NCBI GenBank assembly: GCA_007119335.1
Contig: SKPU01000065.1
Location: forward strand, 1-9,969
DNA: 9,969 nucleotides
Source of the DNA: Syntrophomonadaceae bacterium
GTDB taxonomy: Bacteria > Bacillota > Dethiobacteria > DTU022
Reading direction: 5' to 3'
A model generated the notes under the pieces. It saw only the letters and a list, made by a program, of their open reading frames with translations. It ran no database searches and was not told the DNA's origin. Shown piece after piece: positions 1-6,445 of the stretch; the first letter of the stretch is position 1, and each line of letters starts with the position of its first letter. The position numbers and the translations under genes are program-made.

Positions 1-68
1 ACCGCCGATCTTAGATTATCCTGCTTTCATAACATCCCCGGCTTGAATTATTATAGGCTAGGCACCCT

Positions 69-125
69 CCGGCTGGCAACAATATGTTATAGTAGATAAC
101 AGGTTAATTTAATCAATCCAGCCGG
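69..125. repeat. 8-bp inverted repeat upstream of the HIT gene
   Basis: CCGGCTGG at 69-76 is the exact reverse complement of CCAGCCGG at 118-125, with 41 bases between. A smaller hairpin (GTTAT at 86-90, ATAAC at 96-100) is nested inside. The outer repeat encloses the only candidate -10 box for the HIT gene. It could be an operator or an RNA stem; no known family is recognised. Confidence 0.4.
85..93 (+). promoter_or_regulatory. Possible extended -10 promoter element for the HIT gene
   Basis: TG at 85-86, one base, then TATAGT at 88-93 fits an extended -10 box about 70 bases before the GTG start. No convincing -35 hexamer lies 16-18 bases upstream, so the call is weak. Transcription could also enter from beyond the left edge. 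Confidence 0.3.
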
Positions 126-164
126 TAAGTCATTTACTTTAATCAGTTATGAAGGAGGGTTTTT

Positions 165-566
165 GTGGAAAACTGTGTATTTTGCCAACGTGACAATCTG
201 ATCATTGTTGCCGAAAATAAACTGGCCATCGCATTTTATGATGGCTGCCCGGTTAATGAAGGCCACATTTTGATTACTCCCAAAAGACATGTTGAAACCT
301 ATTTTGACACCTCATTAGAAGAACATACCGCAATGGTCGAATTGATTTTTAAGACAAAAGAATATTTACAGCTTAAGTATGAGCCAGACGGATTTAACAT
401 CGGTTCAAATGTGGGTTTAGCCGCCGGTCAGACTGTTTTCCATTTTCATATTCATGTAATACCCCGTTATAGCGGAGATGTGCCCGACCCGCGGGGTGGA
501 GTGAGGAAGGTGATCCCGCACCGCGGATCGGAACTAAAATCCTCCGGTAAAAATAATTTGCATTAG
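165..566 (+). CDS. HIT (histidine triad) family protein
   Basis: A 133-residue cytosolic protein of the histidine triad superfamily, whose members hydrolyse or transfer nucleoside phosphates (dinucleoside polyphosphates, AMP conjugates) through a covalent nucleotidyl-histidine. The triad HxHxH is at H93, H95 and H97 (HFHIHVIP), and H97 would be the nucleophile. An N-terminal CxxC (C4, C7) probably binds zinc together with downstream histidines, as in Hint/Fhit-like proteins. The [11 protein letters not shown] stretch near residues 108-118 is typical of a bacterial HIT subgroup. The length is normal. The start is GTG at 165, chosen because AAGGAGGG (152-159) lies five bases upstream and the CxxC motif would otherwise be lost. 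The stop overlaps the converging DUF255 gene by four bases. Family is certain; the exact substrate cannot be told from sequence. Confidence 0.93.
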   Translation: MENCVFCQRDNLIIVAENKLAIAFYDGCPVNEGHILITPKRHVETYFDTSLEEHTAMVELIFKTKEYLQLKYEPDGFNIGSNVGLAAGQTVFHFHIHVIPRYSGDVPDPRGGVRKVIPHRGSELKSSGKNNLH

Positions 567-2602
567 TTGTCTTCCAGTAGAGCTTTTAAATCACCGGCAT
601 TATCGACCGGGGCCAGGCAGCGCATTTCTTTACAGTAACGGGCAGTAGCTTCTTCAGCAGGCTGGAAAAGAATGTCCAGGTGCGGACGAAATATCCGGTT
701 GGCTGGTGAAACCAGTTCTTTAACCGCGTCCGATCCTGCTTTCCCCTTGATGATCAGTTCCTCGGACGAAGCAAGCGCGTAATCCAGGGCGGTTAACAGA
801 GCGCTGTGACCGGTCGGAATTCTTTCTAGCATGTCAGAGTGTCTGCTCAAAAGTAATTCTCCTTTTTCAAAAAGGCTGTCATCACGTAAAATACGGCCTA
901 ACTGCAGATAGTTCAAAACGCTGATTGACAACCCCGATGGCATAGCTCCATCATAAGCCTCAGCCTTAACCGGTAGGCCGGCAATGTTTTCAGCAGATGA
1001 GCTGAACAGCATGGTCCCATCCCCCTGGTTTAGCAATTGATCCATGGTCCGGGTCAACTGCTCGGCCTGTTCAAGGTGGCGGTTCTCAAATGTAGTCCTG
1101 GACAATTCAATTAATCCTCTGACCAAAAAGGCATAATCCTCTAAAAAGGCCGGTATAGCCGCTTCTTCTGAGCGGTAACGCCTGAGCAGCGCGCCATCTG
1201 CAGAGAAAAGTTGCTCATTTATAAATCCGGCCGCACGGTTTGCCGCTTCGGCATATTCAGGCTTGCCCAGGACAAATGCGCCCCGGGCCAGGGCGGCAAT
1301 CATCAACCCGTTCCAGGCGGTAATCACCTTATCGTCGCGGAAAGGACGCTCCCTTTCTTCACGAGCCTTTAAAAGAATCTGCCGGGATTCTTCGATGATC
1401 TGATCCAAGTCACCTGCGGTAAGCCCTCGCTGTTCAGCAAAAGCTCCATGTTCGCCTTTGCGGTGTAAAATGCTTTTTCCCTTTTCAAAGTTACCCTCCT
1501 CAGTGATCCCGTAATATTCAGCCACTAAAGGCCCCCGTTCAAAACCGAGTAAAGCTTGAACCTCTTCAAAATCCCAGACGTAAAAGGTCCCTTCCGCACC
1601 CTCACTGTCCGCATCTTCAGCTGAATAGAAACCGCCTTCCGGAGCAGTCAGTTCAGTTAACACATAACTAAAAATCTCCTGCGCAAACCGAGCCATTTCC
1701 GGATCCCCGGAGGCCTGGTAAGCATCTAAAGCTGCCATCGCAGTGGTTGCCTGATCATATAGCATTTTTTCGAAGTGAGGAACCAGCCACTCCCGATCGA
1801 CTGAATAGCGGTGGATGCCGTAGCCGAGCTGGTCAAAAATGCCGCCGCGGTGCATAGCCTTTAGAGTATTGAGGACCATCTGCAGTGCCTGATCAGACCC
1901 GCTGCGCTTCCAATAGCGCAGAAGGAAATTAAGTTGGTGCGGCGCCGGGAACTTCGGAGAACTTCCAAAACCGCCATCAAAGCGGTCATAGGTCTCCTCA
2001 AACTGTCGGTAAGCCTGTTCAATAAAAGCTTCCGAAGGCATCTCCCGTTCCGAATGCTCCGCTTCGAGCATATTGCTCAAAGCATGCTTGCGCAAAGCCT
2101 CTGTGATCTCTTCTGCAGAATTTTCTACCCGCTCACGTTCGTTTTTCCAAACTTCAATCAACCTGGGCAAAAATTCGATTAATCCGCTCATACCCATGCG
2201 CGTATGCTTCGGCAAATAGGTTGCCGCAAAAAAAGGCTTTTTATCAGCAGTTATGAAAACAGTGAGCGGCCATCCGCCCTGACCGGTCATAGCCTGGCAG
2301 GCATTCATGTAAATTTGATCAAGGTCAGGACGCTCTTCCCGATCAACTTTGATCGAAATAAACTCCCGGTTAAGCAGATCGGCTACTTCCTGATCTTCAA
2401 AGGATTCTCGTTCCATAACATGGCACCAGTGGCAGGTCGAGTAACCGATACTTAAAAAAATCGGTTTATCTTCTTCTCGCGCTTTCAAAAAAGCCTCTTC
2501 TCCCCACGGATACCAGTGCACCGGATTATAGGCATGCTGCAGTAAATAGGGAGACTTTTCCTTAATCAGGTTGTTGGCTTTCTTCTTTTCAAAGCTTTCC
2601 AT
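563..2602 (-). CDS. Thioredoxin domain-containing protein, YyaL/SPATA20 (DUF255) family
   Basis: A 679-residue cytosolic protein with no signal peptide or membrane segment, and full length for the family. Residues about 10-165 form the DUF255 thioredoxin-like domain: the [17 protein letters not shown] signature near 17-33, then C57-H58-W59-C60, the CxxC typical of these proteins. The rest is an alpha/alpha six-hairpin toroid related to N-acylglucosamine epimerases and glycosidases, recognisable from the [10 protein letters not shown] motif (about 209-218), the [16 protein letters not shown] block (about 254-269), [10 protein letters not shown] (about 276-285), YSAEDADS (about 326-333) and [10 protein letters not shown] (about 429-438). 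The family is widespread, including human SPATA20, but its reaction is not established; redox or carbohydrate roles are guesses. The ATG at 2602 has GAAAGGGG about ten bases upstream and a strong promoter further up. It is transcribed divergently from the cyclic di-GMP gene. No frameshift or missing motif was seen. Confidence 0.95.
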   Translation of the reverse strand: MESFEKKKANNLIKEKSPYLLQHAYNPVHWYPWGEEAFLKAREEDKPIFLSIGYSTCHWCHVMERESFEDQEVADLLNREFISIKVDREERPDLDQIYMNACQAMTGQGGWPLTVFITADKKPFFAATYLPKHTRMGMSGLIEFLPRLIEVWKNERERVENSAEEITEALRKHALSNMLEAEHSEREMPSEAFIEQAYRQFEETYDRFDGGFGSSPKFPAPHQLNFLLRYWKRSGSDQALQMVLNTLKAMHRGGIFDQLGYGIHRYSVDREWLVPHFEKMLYDQATTAMAALDAYQASGDPEMARFAQEIFSYVLTELTAPEGGFYSAEDADSEGAEGTFYVWDFEEVQALLGFERGPLVAEYYGITEEGNFEKGKSILHRKGEHGAFAEQRGLTAGDLDQIIEESRQILLKAREERERPFRDDKVITAWNGLMIAALARGAFVLGKPEYAEAANRAAGFINEQLFSADGALLRRYRSEEAAIPAFLEDYAFLVRGLIELSRTTFENRHLEQAEQLTRTMDQLLNQGDGTMLFSSSAENIAGLPVKAEAYDGAMPSGLSISVLNYLQLGRILRDDSLFEKGELLLSRHSDMLERIPTGHSALLTALDYALASSEELIIKGKAGSDAVKELVSPANRIFRPHLDILFQPAEEATARYCKEMRCLAPVDNAGDLKALLEDN

Positions 2603-2654
2603 TTATCTTTAACCCCTTTCTAAGAATAGCTAACTAATCCTATAGTCATAGTAG

Positions 2655-2684
2655 ATTATATCACGATTACCGTGTCTAAAACAA
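2655..2684 (-). promoter_or_regulatory. Vegetative promoter of the DUF255/YyaL gene
   Basis: Read on the minus strand: TTGTTT (2684-2679), an 18-base spacer, and a perfect TATAAT (2660-2655) preceded by TGA, which makes an extended -10. Transcription would start near 2648, giving a leader of about 45 bases before the ATG at 2602. The perfect extended -10 makes this convincing despite a half-matching -35. Confidence 0.7.
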
Positions 2685-2746
2685 CACGCACTTACTATGA
2701 TACACGAGGCTTTCAAAAATTAATTGCAAAAAAGGCCATGCCGAAG

Positions 2747-2760
2747 TGCAAAAATTTGCA
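2747..2760. repeat. Short inverted repeat, possible operator
   Basis: TGCAAA and TTTGCA flank two A residues. The repeat sits about 24 bases upstream of the -35 region of the promoter for the cyclic di-GMP gene, a position suited to an activator. The region is A/T rich, so chance is possible. Confidence 0.3.
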
Positions 2761-2783
2761 GGCAAAAAAACCGAACCAACACT

Positions 2784-2812
2784 GTTTCAATCCTTCATAT
2801 CTATGCTATAAT
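2784..2812 (+). promoter_or_regulatory. Extended -10 promoter of the GGDEF/HD-GYP gene
   Basis: TATAAT at 2807-2812 is preceded by TGC at 2804-2806, a full extended -10. Seventeen bases upstream is GTTTCA (2784-2789), a poor -35 that an extended -10 promoter can tolerate. Transcription from near 2819 would give a leader of about 150 bases. Confidence 0.65.
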
Positions 2813-2860
2813 ACTTCTACATCACGTTAATCCACTAACACAATGACCGGGATGCTGGTT

Positions 2861-2890
2861 GGCTTTTTACGCTTTGTTTTTTCAAAAGCC
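2861..2890 (+). other. Leader hairpin, GGCTTTT/AAAAGCC
   Basis: GGCTTTT (2861-2867) pairs perfectly with AAAAGCC (2884-2890) across a 16-base T-rich loop, inside the predicted 5' leader of the cyclic di-GMP gene. It is not followed by a T tract, so it is not a terminator. No known riboswitch consensus was recognised. Confidence 0.4.
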
Positions 2891-2912
2891 TGGACGCTTA
2901 TTTATCTTGTTT

Positions 2913-2942
2913 AGCATGTCGCCGATGCTTAAGTAGGGAGAG
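2913..2942 (+). promoter_or_regulatory. Leader hairpin followed by a ribosome binding site
   Basis: AGCAT (2913-2917) pairs with ATGCT (2925-2929) around a seven-base loop. The second arm is followed six bases on by the purine-rich AGGGAGAG (2935-2942). This is the only good Shine-Dalgarno sequence before the downstream gene, but no in-frame ATG, GTG or TTG lies at normal spacing from it: in-frame ATT is at 2943 (spacing zero) and a nine-T run fills 2944-2952. An earlier ATGCT (2852-2856) could compete for AGCAT. Confidence 0.4.
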
Positions 2943-2969
2943 ATTTTTTTTTATTGTCTTATCCGGAAT

Positions 2970-5165
2970 TTGTATATAGTGGCCTTCATCATGATTATCA
3001 TTTTTATCAGTGGATGGTATCATCAATACCATGGAACCCATGATCAAATGATTACCGTTTCCCAAAAAAAAACTGCACTGTCAGGCCAAGCCCTGTGTGA
3101 AGAAATTAACGTCTGGCTTGCCAAGCACACCCACACAATCGAATTTGCCGGAAAACACATCGCTTTAAATGTAAATTCTGACGATGATATTCTGGCTTAT
3201 TTAGAATCCCTGAAAGAGCATAACAAGGAATTTGAAACCATTTCCTTTGCCACACCTGGAAACGAAGTGATTAAAACCAGCGCTCAGAAACCACCAGCGG
3301 TGTTTAATGCTCATGAAAGTCCCTGGTACAGTAAAGCATTGGAAAAAAACCGGACTATCTTAACTGACGCATACACCAATAATGCCAGTCAGAACCAGAC
3401 CATTTTCACCATCGCCACTCCTGTATATTCTAAGGACCATCAGCTCCTCGGGGTAATCGGGGGCGATATATCTGTTAAACAAATCAGCACCCTGCTCAAC
3501 AGCGTTGAAATAAAGCATGATCAAGATGAAGGAGCGTTTTCTGTCCTTACTGACGGAAAAGGCCGCCTTCTGGCCTATCCGGACCAGAATCAGGCCCCTC
3601 CGGCTGGATTAAGTGCTTTTGAAGAAAAATATGGAAAGATCGAAAAGAAGGTTTCAGAGGTTGAAGATGGTGTCCTCCGCCTGGAAATATCAGATACAGA
3701 TGGTTACTTGGCTTACCTGCCGGTAGGAGAGACCGGCTGGCATCTGGCCACCTTTATTCCGGTCAATGGGTTCACAGAAAGCTTCAGTCAATTTAGATCT
3801 GAACTTTTTTTCACATTAACCGCTTCTCTGCTCATAGCAGCCCTATTTCTGATTTACCACCATACCTATGTTTACAAGCCGCTTGTCAGGTTCGAAAAGG
3901 ATCTCAAAAATATTGACCTGGCAAACAACCTTTCTTACAGGCTGCCCGAATACAAAAACAGTGAATTAGCCATGTTAGGCCGAACCATTAATAACCTCCT
4001 CGAAAAGGCGCAAAACTATTTTTCCAGGCTCCAGGAGAATAAAGATGAACTGAAAAAAGCCAACGATGAGCTGGAATATTTAATCAGCAGGTTAACCACT
4101 GCAGAAGAAGCTCTTGATTACAGCGAAGAAAAACTCTATTACTTAAGCTATCACGACCAATTGACTGGCCTCCATAACCGGGCTTATTTTGAGGCAAAAT
4201 TAAAGTTTCTCGGAGATAATCCTGAATATCCGATCACCATTATTTCCGCCGATATTGATGGCTTAAAATTAATCAATGATACTATGGGTCATAACACCGG
4301 AGATCAACTGCTAAAGACCTGTGCCGAAATTTTAAAAGAAACCTTTAGTTCCACAGGAATTCTCTGCCGGGTCGGTGGTGACGAATTCTCTGCTATCCTA
4401 CCCTTAAGCAGCAACAGGGAAGGAGAATGCCTGGCCCGGCAGATACGGCACCAGGTAGCTTTCTATAATCGGCACAACGCAGACCTGCCTTTAAGTCTTT
4501 CCCTGGGAGTGGCGACTGCTGAAGAAAGCGGCACCTCATTGAATAAGCTTTTCAAGCAGGCTGATGATTTTATGTTCAGGGATAAACTACACCGGAGTAA
4601 AAGCGCCCGCAACGGGATAGTACAAAGCCTGATCGCAGCGCTTACTGAAAAAGATCCCCTCATCGGAAGTCACATTGAACGCCTCGAAAAACTATGTGTA
4701 GCTTTCGGGGAAAGAATCAGCCTCGATTCAAAACAAATGTCCAACCTGATCCTGCTTGCCCAAGTGCATGACCTTGGCAAAGTAAGCATCTCTGACGATA
4801 TCCTTCTTAAAACGGGGCCTCTAACAGACGAAGAGTGGGAAATAATCAAACAGCACCCGGCAAAAGGTTCCCGCATCGCTTCATCCTCACCGGATTTAGC
4901 CGGGATAGCCAACCTGATCCTGAGCCACCAGGAAAAGTGGGACGGCAGCGGTTATCCACTCGGCCTGAAAGGCCCTGAAATCCCCCTGGAATGCCGCATC
5001 TTCAGTATTTTAGACGCCTTTGACGTAATGACCTCCGAACGGCCTCACCAGCAAGCTATAAACTGTGAAACTGCTTATGCCGAACTAGAAAAAAATGCAG
5101 GCATTCAATTCGACCCTGAACTGGTCCATGTCTTCCTCAACTTCATGTTCAAAAAACAAGCTTAA
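2970..5165 (+). CDS. Membrane dCache-HAMP-GGDEF-HD-GYP cyclic di-GMP signalling protein
   Basis: A 731-residue inner-membrane sensor with both halves of cyclic di-GMP turnover. In order: membrane helix (about 2-15), extracytoplasmic dCache-type ligand-binding domain (about 25-270), second helix (about 279-296), HAMP linker (about 297-350), coiled coil (350-390), GGDEF domain (about 390-548) and HD-GYP phosphodiesterase domain (about 550-728). The cyclase site looks intact: GGDEF at 469-473, D428/D430, N436 and D445. The product-inhibition I-site (RxxD) is absent; its place (460-463) reads SSTG. In the HD-GYP part, HDLGK starts at H600-D601, HP is at 629-630 and GYP at 661-663; the usual HHE is H653-Q654-E655. 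It therefore probably both makes and cleaves cyclic di-GMP under control of an external ligand, but the net activity is unknown. The listed start is TTG without a good ribosome site; GTG 2979, ATG 2991 or a non-standard start at 2943 are alternatives. It is a single-gene unit. Confidence 0.92.
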   Translation: MYIVAFIMIIIFISGWYHQYHGTHDQMITVSQKKTALSGQALCEEINVWLAKHTHTIEFAGKHIALNVNSDDDILAYLESLKEHNKEFETISFATPGNEVIKTSAQKPPAVFNAHESPWYSKALEKNRTILTDAYTNNASQNQTIFTIATPVYSKDHQLLGVIGGDISVKQISTLLNSVEIKHDQDEGAFSVLTDGKGRLLAYPDQNQAPPAGLSAFEEKYGKIEKKVSEVEDGVLRLEISDTDGYLAYLPVGETGWHLATFIPVNGFTESFSQFRSELFFTLTASLLIAALFLIYHHTYVYKPLVRFEKDLKNIDLANNLSYRLPEYKNSELAMLGRTINNLLEKAQNYFSRLQENKDELKKANDELEYLISRLTTAEEALDYSEEKLYYLSYHDQLTGLHNRAYFEAKLKFLGDNPEYPITIISADIDGLKLINDTMGHNTGDQLLKTCAEILKETFSSTGILCRVGGDEFSAILPLSSNREGECLARQIRHQVAFYNRHNADLPLSLSLGVATAEESGTSLNKLFKQADDFMFRDKLHRSKSARNGIVQSLIAALTEKDPLIGSHIERLEKLCVAFGERISLDSKQMSNLILLAQVHDLGKVSISDDILLKTGPLTDEEWEIIKQHPAKGSRIASSSPDLAGIANLILSHQEKWDGSGYPLGLKGPEIPLECRIFSILDAFDVMTSERPHQQAINCETAYAELEKNAGIQFDPELVHVFLNFMFKKQA

Positions 5166-5263
5166 ATTGCCCGGCTGCCAGCAGCTTAAACAACCCAAAC
5201 AATAAACGGGGGCACGATTTCCGAAGTGAAGTTGCAGATTCCGCACCCCTAAGATTTATCGGC

Positions 5264-5285
5264 ATGCCGGTCGAAGCACCGGCAT
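5264..5285. repeat. Perfect 8-bp stem-loop between convergent genes
   Basis: ATGCCGGT (5264-5271) and ACCGGCAT (5278-5285) form a perfect stem with the six-base loop CGAAGC. The left arm also overlaps the 10-bp palindrome CGGCATGCCG (5260-5269). It lies between the 3' ends of the cyclic di-GMP gene and the ZIP gene, where a bidirectional terminator would be expected, but neither side has a proper T tract. Confidence 0.45.
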
Positions 5286-5292
5286 CTAAAGC

Positions 5293-5318
5293 ATTCTTGT
5301 TATAATAATTCTTGTTAT
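5293..5318. repeat. Tandem 11-bp direct repeat
   Basis: ATTCTTGTTAT occurs at 5293-5303 and again at 5308-5318, separated by AATA, a 15-base period. It may be a short tandem duplication or a paired protein-binding site; no gene start lies nearby on either strand. Confidence 0.6.
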
Positions 5319-5423
5319 GTGTCTCCTCAGTCATGCTGTATTTTGTCCTGGTGACAGCTCCTCGCTGGCAATGTTGGCGACTCAGCTGCAGGCTTTCGCT
5401 TACACCCGTTTATAAAGCTTGTT

Positions 5424-6164
5424 CTAAATCACTGAAAGCAGTAAGATTCCTCCAATGGTTCCAAAAACCGCGCCAAAGGTTCCCGCATAACCCTGACCGT
5501 CTTTTTGGGCCCCCGGTATCAATTCACCAAAAATAATGTAGAGCATTGCTCCGGCAGCAAACCCAAGGGCCAGGGAAAGAACCAGGGGTGAGATCAATCC
5601 TATACTGGACCCGATAAAAGCGCCAATACCCATCGGCACACCGGCCACAGCAGTATAAAACAAAATCCAGCGCCTGCGCATACCGCCAACACAAAGCGGA
5701 CAGGCCATGGCAATACCCTCCGGAATATTATGGAGAGCAATAGTCAAAGCCAGGGTGAGTCCGAGAGCCGGAGAGGCCACATAACTCGCCCCAATAGCTA
5801 TTCCTTCCGGTAAATTATGCATGGCAATACCGAGACCTAAGATCGTGCCGGTCCGAATATACCGGACCAGCTCATCACCGGTTTCAAAAAGGTGGAAATG
5901 CGGCAGTTTGATGTCAATAAGCAGGATAAATATTGAACCAATCAGCAAACCACTGAAAGCGGAAATAAAGGATCCTTTTTCTACTGCTTCGGGCAGCAGG
6001 TCAGTCATGACAATCGCCAGCATAATACCGCCGGCAAAGCCCAGAGCAAAGCTAAGTGTGGCTCGGCTTGGATTATTAATAAACAAAGCAATGATGGTTC
6101 CTGAACCGGTCCCAATCACCCCGGCCGCCAGGCCAATTAAAGTAATCATCAATAGATTGTTCAA
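5424..6164 (-). CDS. ZIP family divalent metal transporter
   Basis: A 246-residue polytopic membrane protein of the ZIP (Zrt/Irt-like) family, which carries zinc, iron, manganese or related divalent metals into the cytoplasm. About eight hydrophobic helices run through the chain. The two signature metal-site motifs are present: HNLPEG (116-121) in helix 4 and HNIPEG (145-150) in helix 5. DLLPEA (55-60) and ELIPGA (214-219) mark other conserved helices. The short loop with HFH (89-91) between helices 3 and 4 corresponds to the variable metal-binding loop of the family. Length matches bacterial ZupT/GufA-like members. The start is TTG at 6164, decided by GGGAGAG (6177-6171 on the minus strand) six bases upstream. 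A near-consensus promoter overlapped by a Fur-type box lies upstream, suggesting repression when metal is plentiful. Metal preference cannot be read from sequence. Confidence 0.94.
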   Translation of the reverse strand: MNNLLMITLIGLAAGVIGTGSGTIIALFINNPSRATLSFALGFAGGIMLAIVMTDLLPEAVEKGSFISAFSGLLIGSIFILLIDIKLPHFHLFETGDELVRYIRTGTILGLGIAMHNLPEGIAIGASYVASPALGLTLALTIALHNIPEGIAMACPLCVGGMRRRWILFYTAVAGVPMGIGAFIGSSIGLISPLVLSLALGFAAGAMLYIIFGELIPGAQKDGQGYAGTFGAVFGTIGGILLLSVI

Positions 6165-6177
6165 TTAGCACTCTCCC
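6165..6177 (-). promoter_or_regulatory. Ribosome binding site fixing the TTG start of the ZIP gene
   Basis: On the minus strand GGGAGAG is followed by six bases and TTG (6164-6162). The first in-frame ATG is five codons further in and has no ribosome site, so TTG is preferred. Confidence 0.75.
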
Positions 6178-6220
6178 ATACTGCTTACTTTAAGAAATTT
6201 ACTTATGCAGACACTACCAT

Positions 6221-6249
6221 ATTATAACTGCTCTGAAAATGATTATCAA
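6221..6249 (-). promoter_or_regulatory. Near-consensus promoter of the ZIP transporter gene
   Basis: On the minus strand: TTGATA (6249-6244), exactly 17 bases, then TATAAT (6226-6221). That is 11 of 12 consensus positions at ideal spacing. Transcription would begin near 6214, about 50 bases before the TTG start. A promoter this strong needs a repressor, which fits the overlapping operator. Confidence 0.85.
6234..6248. promoter_or_regulatory. Fur-family operator over the ZIP promoter
   Basis: TGAAAAT-G-ATTATCA is a 7-1-7 inverted repeat differing at one position from the Bacillus Fur consensus TGATAATnATTATCA. It fits Fur better than the PerR (TTATAAT) or Zur (TCGTAAT) variants. It covers most of the -35 hexamer and part of the spacer of the ZIP promoter, so a bound repressor would block RNA polymerase. 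Confidence 0.75.
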
Positions 6250-6268
6250 ATCAACTGTAACCGGCAAG

Positions 6269-6295
6269 TTACAAAATCTTAACTGAATCTTAAAA
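6269..6295. promoter_or_regulatory. Direct repeats at about 11-bp period, possible PhoP/OmpR-type box
   Basis: TTACAA (6269), TTAACT (6279) and TTAAAA (6290) recur at 10-11-base steps, and AATCTTAA is repeated exactly at 6275-6282 and 6286-6293. One-helical-turn TTAACA-like repeats are how PhoP/PhoB/OmpR-family regulators bind, and such a regulator is encoded at 6621. The site is about 20 bases upstream of the ZIP -35 hexamer and about 330 bases from the regulator gene. Confidence 0.45.
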
Positions 6296-6378
6296 CCGGT
6301 TCCATAAAAATGCCATTCTTAAAGCTTATCCTGTATGTGCAAGGGCAAAGTACAGCTTAACCCTCTGCGGCAACCAAA

Positions 6379-6433
6379 TTAACAGCCGGTCCTCATCAAG
6401 TGAAGCAAACACCCTTAGACGACCGGCTGTTAA
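6379..6433. repeat. 13-bp perfect inverted repeat
   Basis: TTAACAGCCGGTC (6379-6391) and GACCGGCTGTTAA (6421-6433) are exact reverse complements separated by 29 bases. The right arm is also part of GCTGTT-A-AACAGC (6426-6438), so alternative pairing is possible. No T tract follows on either strand. An RNA stem of a leader or small RNA is one reading, a regulator-binding site another. Confidence 0.65.
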
Positions 6434-6445
6434 ACAGCAAACGCA

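Larger units (their letters stand above)
2603..2969. other. Divergent intergenic region: two promoters and a structured leader
   Basis: The 367 bases between the DUF255 gene and the cyclic di-GMP gene hold no convincing reading frame. They contain one promoter in each direction, an A-rich stretch with GCAAAAA at 2726, 2748 and 2762, a short inverted repeat at 2747-2760, and, on the + strand, a leader of about 150 bases with two small hairpins in front of a ribosome binding site. Confidence 0.8.

Noticed and set aside
1934..2455. Plus-strand frames inside the DUF255 gene
   Set aside because: They lie wholly antisense to a strongly conserved coding region and show no family motif; they are shadows of the real gene.
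2819..2969. Cyclic di-GMP riboswitch in front of the GGDEF/HD-GYP gene
   Set aside because: The conserved cores of the class I (GEMM-I) and class II aptamers could not be found; only generic hairpins are present.
2954..3043. Short frame from TTG 2954 as a leader peptide or true start
   Set aside because: It is well spaced from the ribosome site but stops after 29 codons, and its sequence does not join the membrane-segment frame. Kept only as an option in the start-codon finding.
5149..5334. Minus-strand 61-codon frame across the convergent spacer
   Set aside because: No ribosome site before its ATG, no recognisable motif, and it overlaps the 3' end of the cyclic di-GMP gene and the stem-loop.
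6379..6433. Miniature transposable element
   Set aside because: The inverted repeat has TTAA-like ends, but the unit is only 55 bases with no target-site duplication or second copy in the window.
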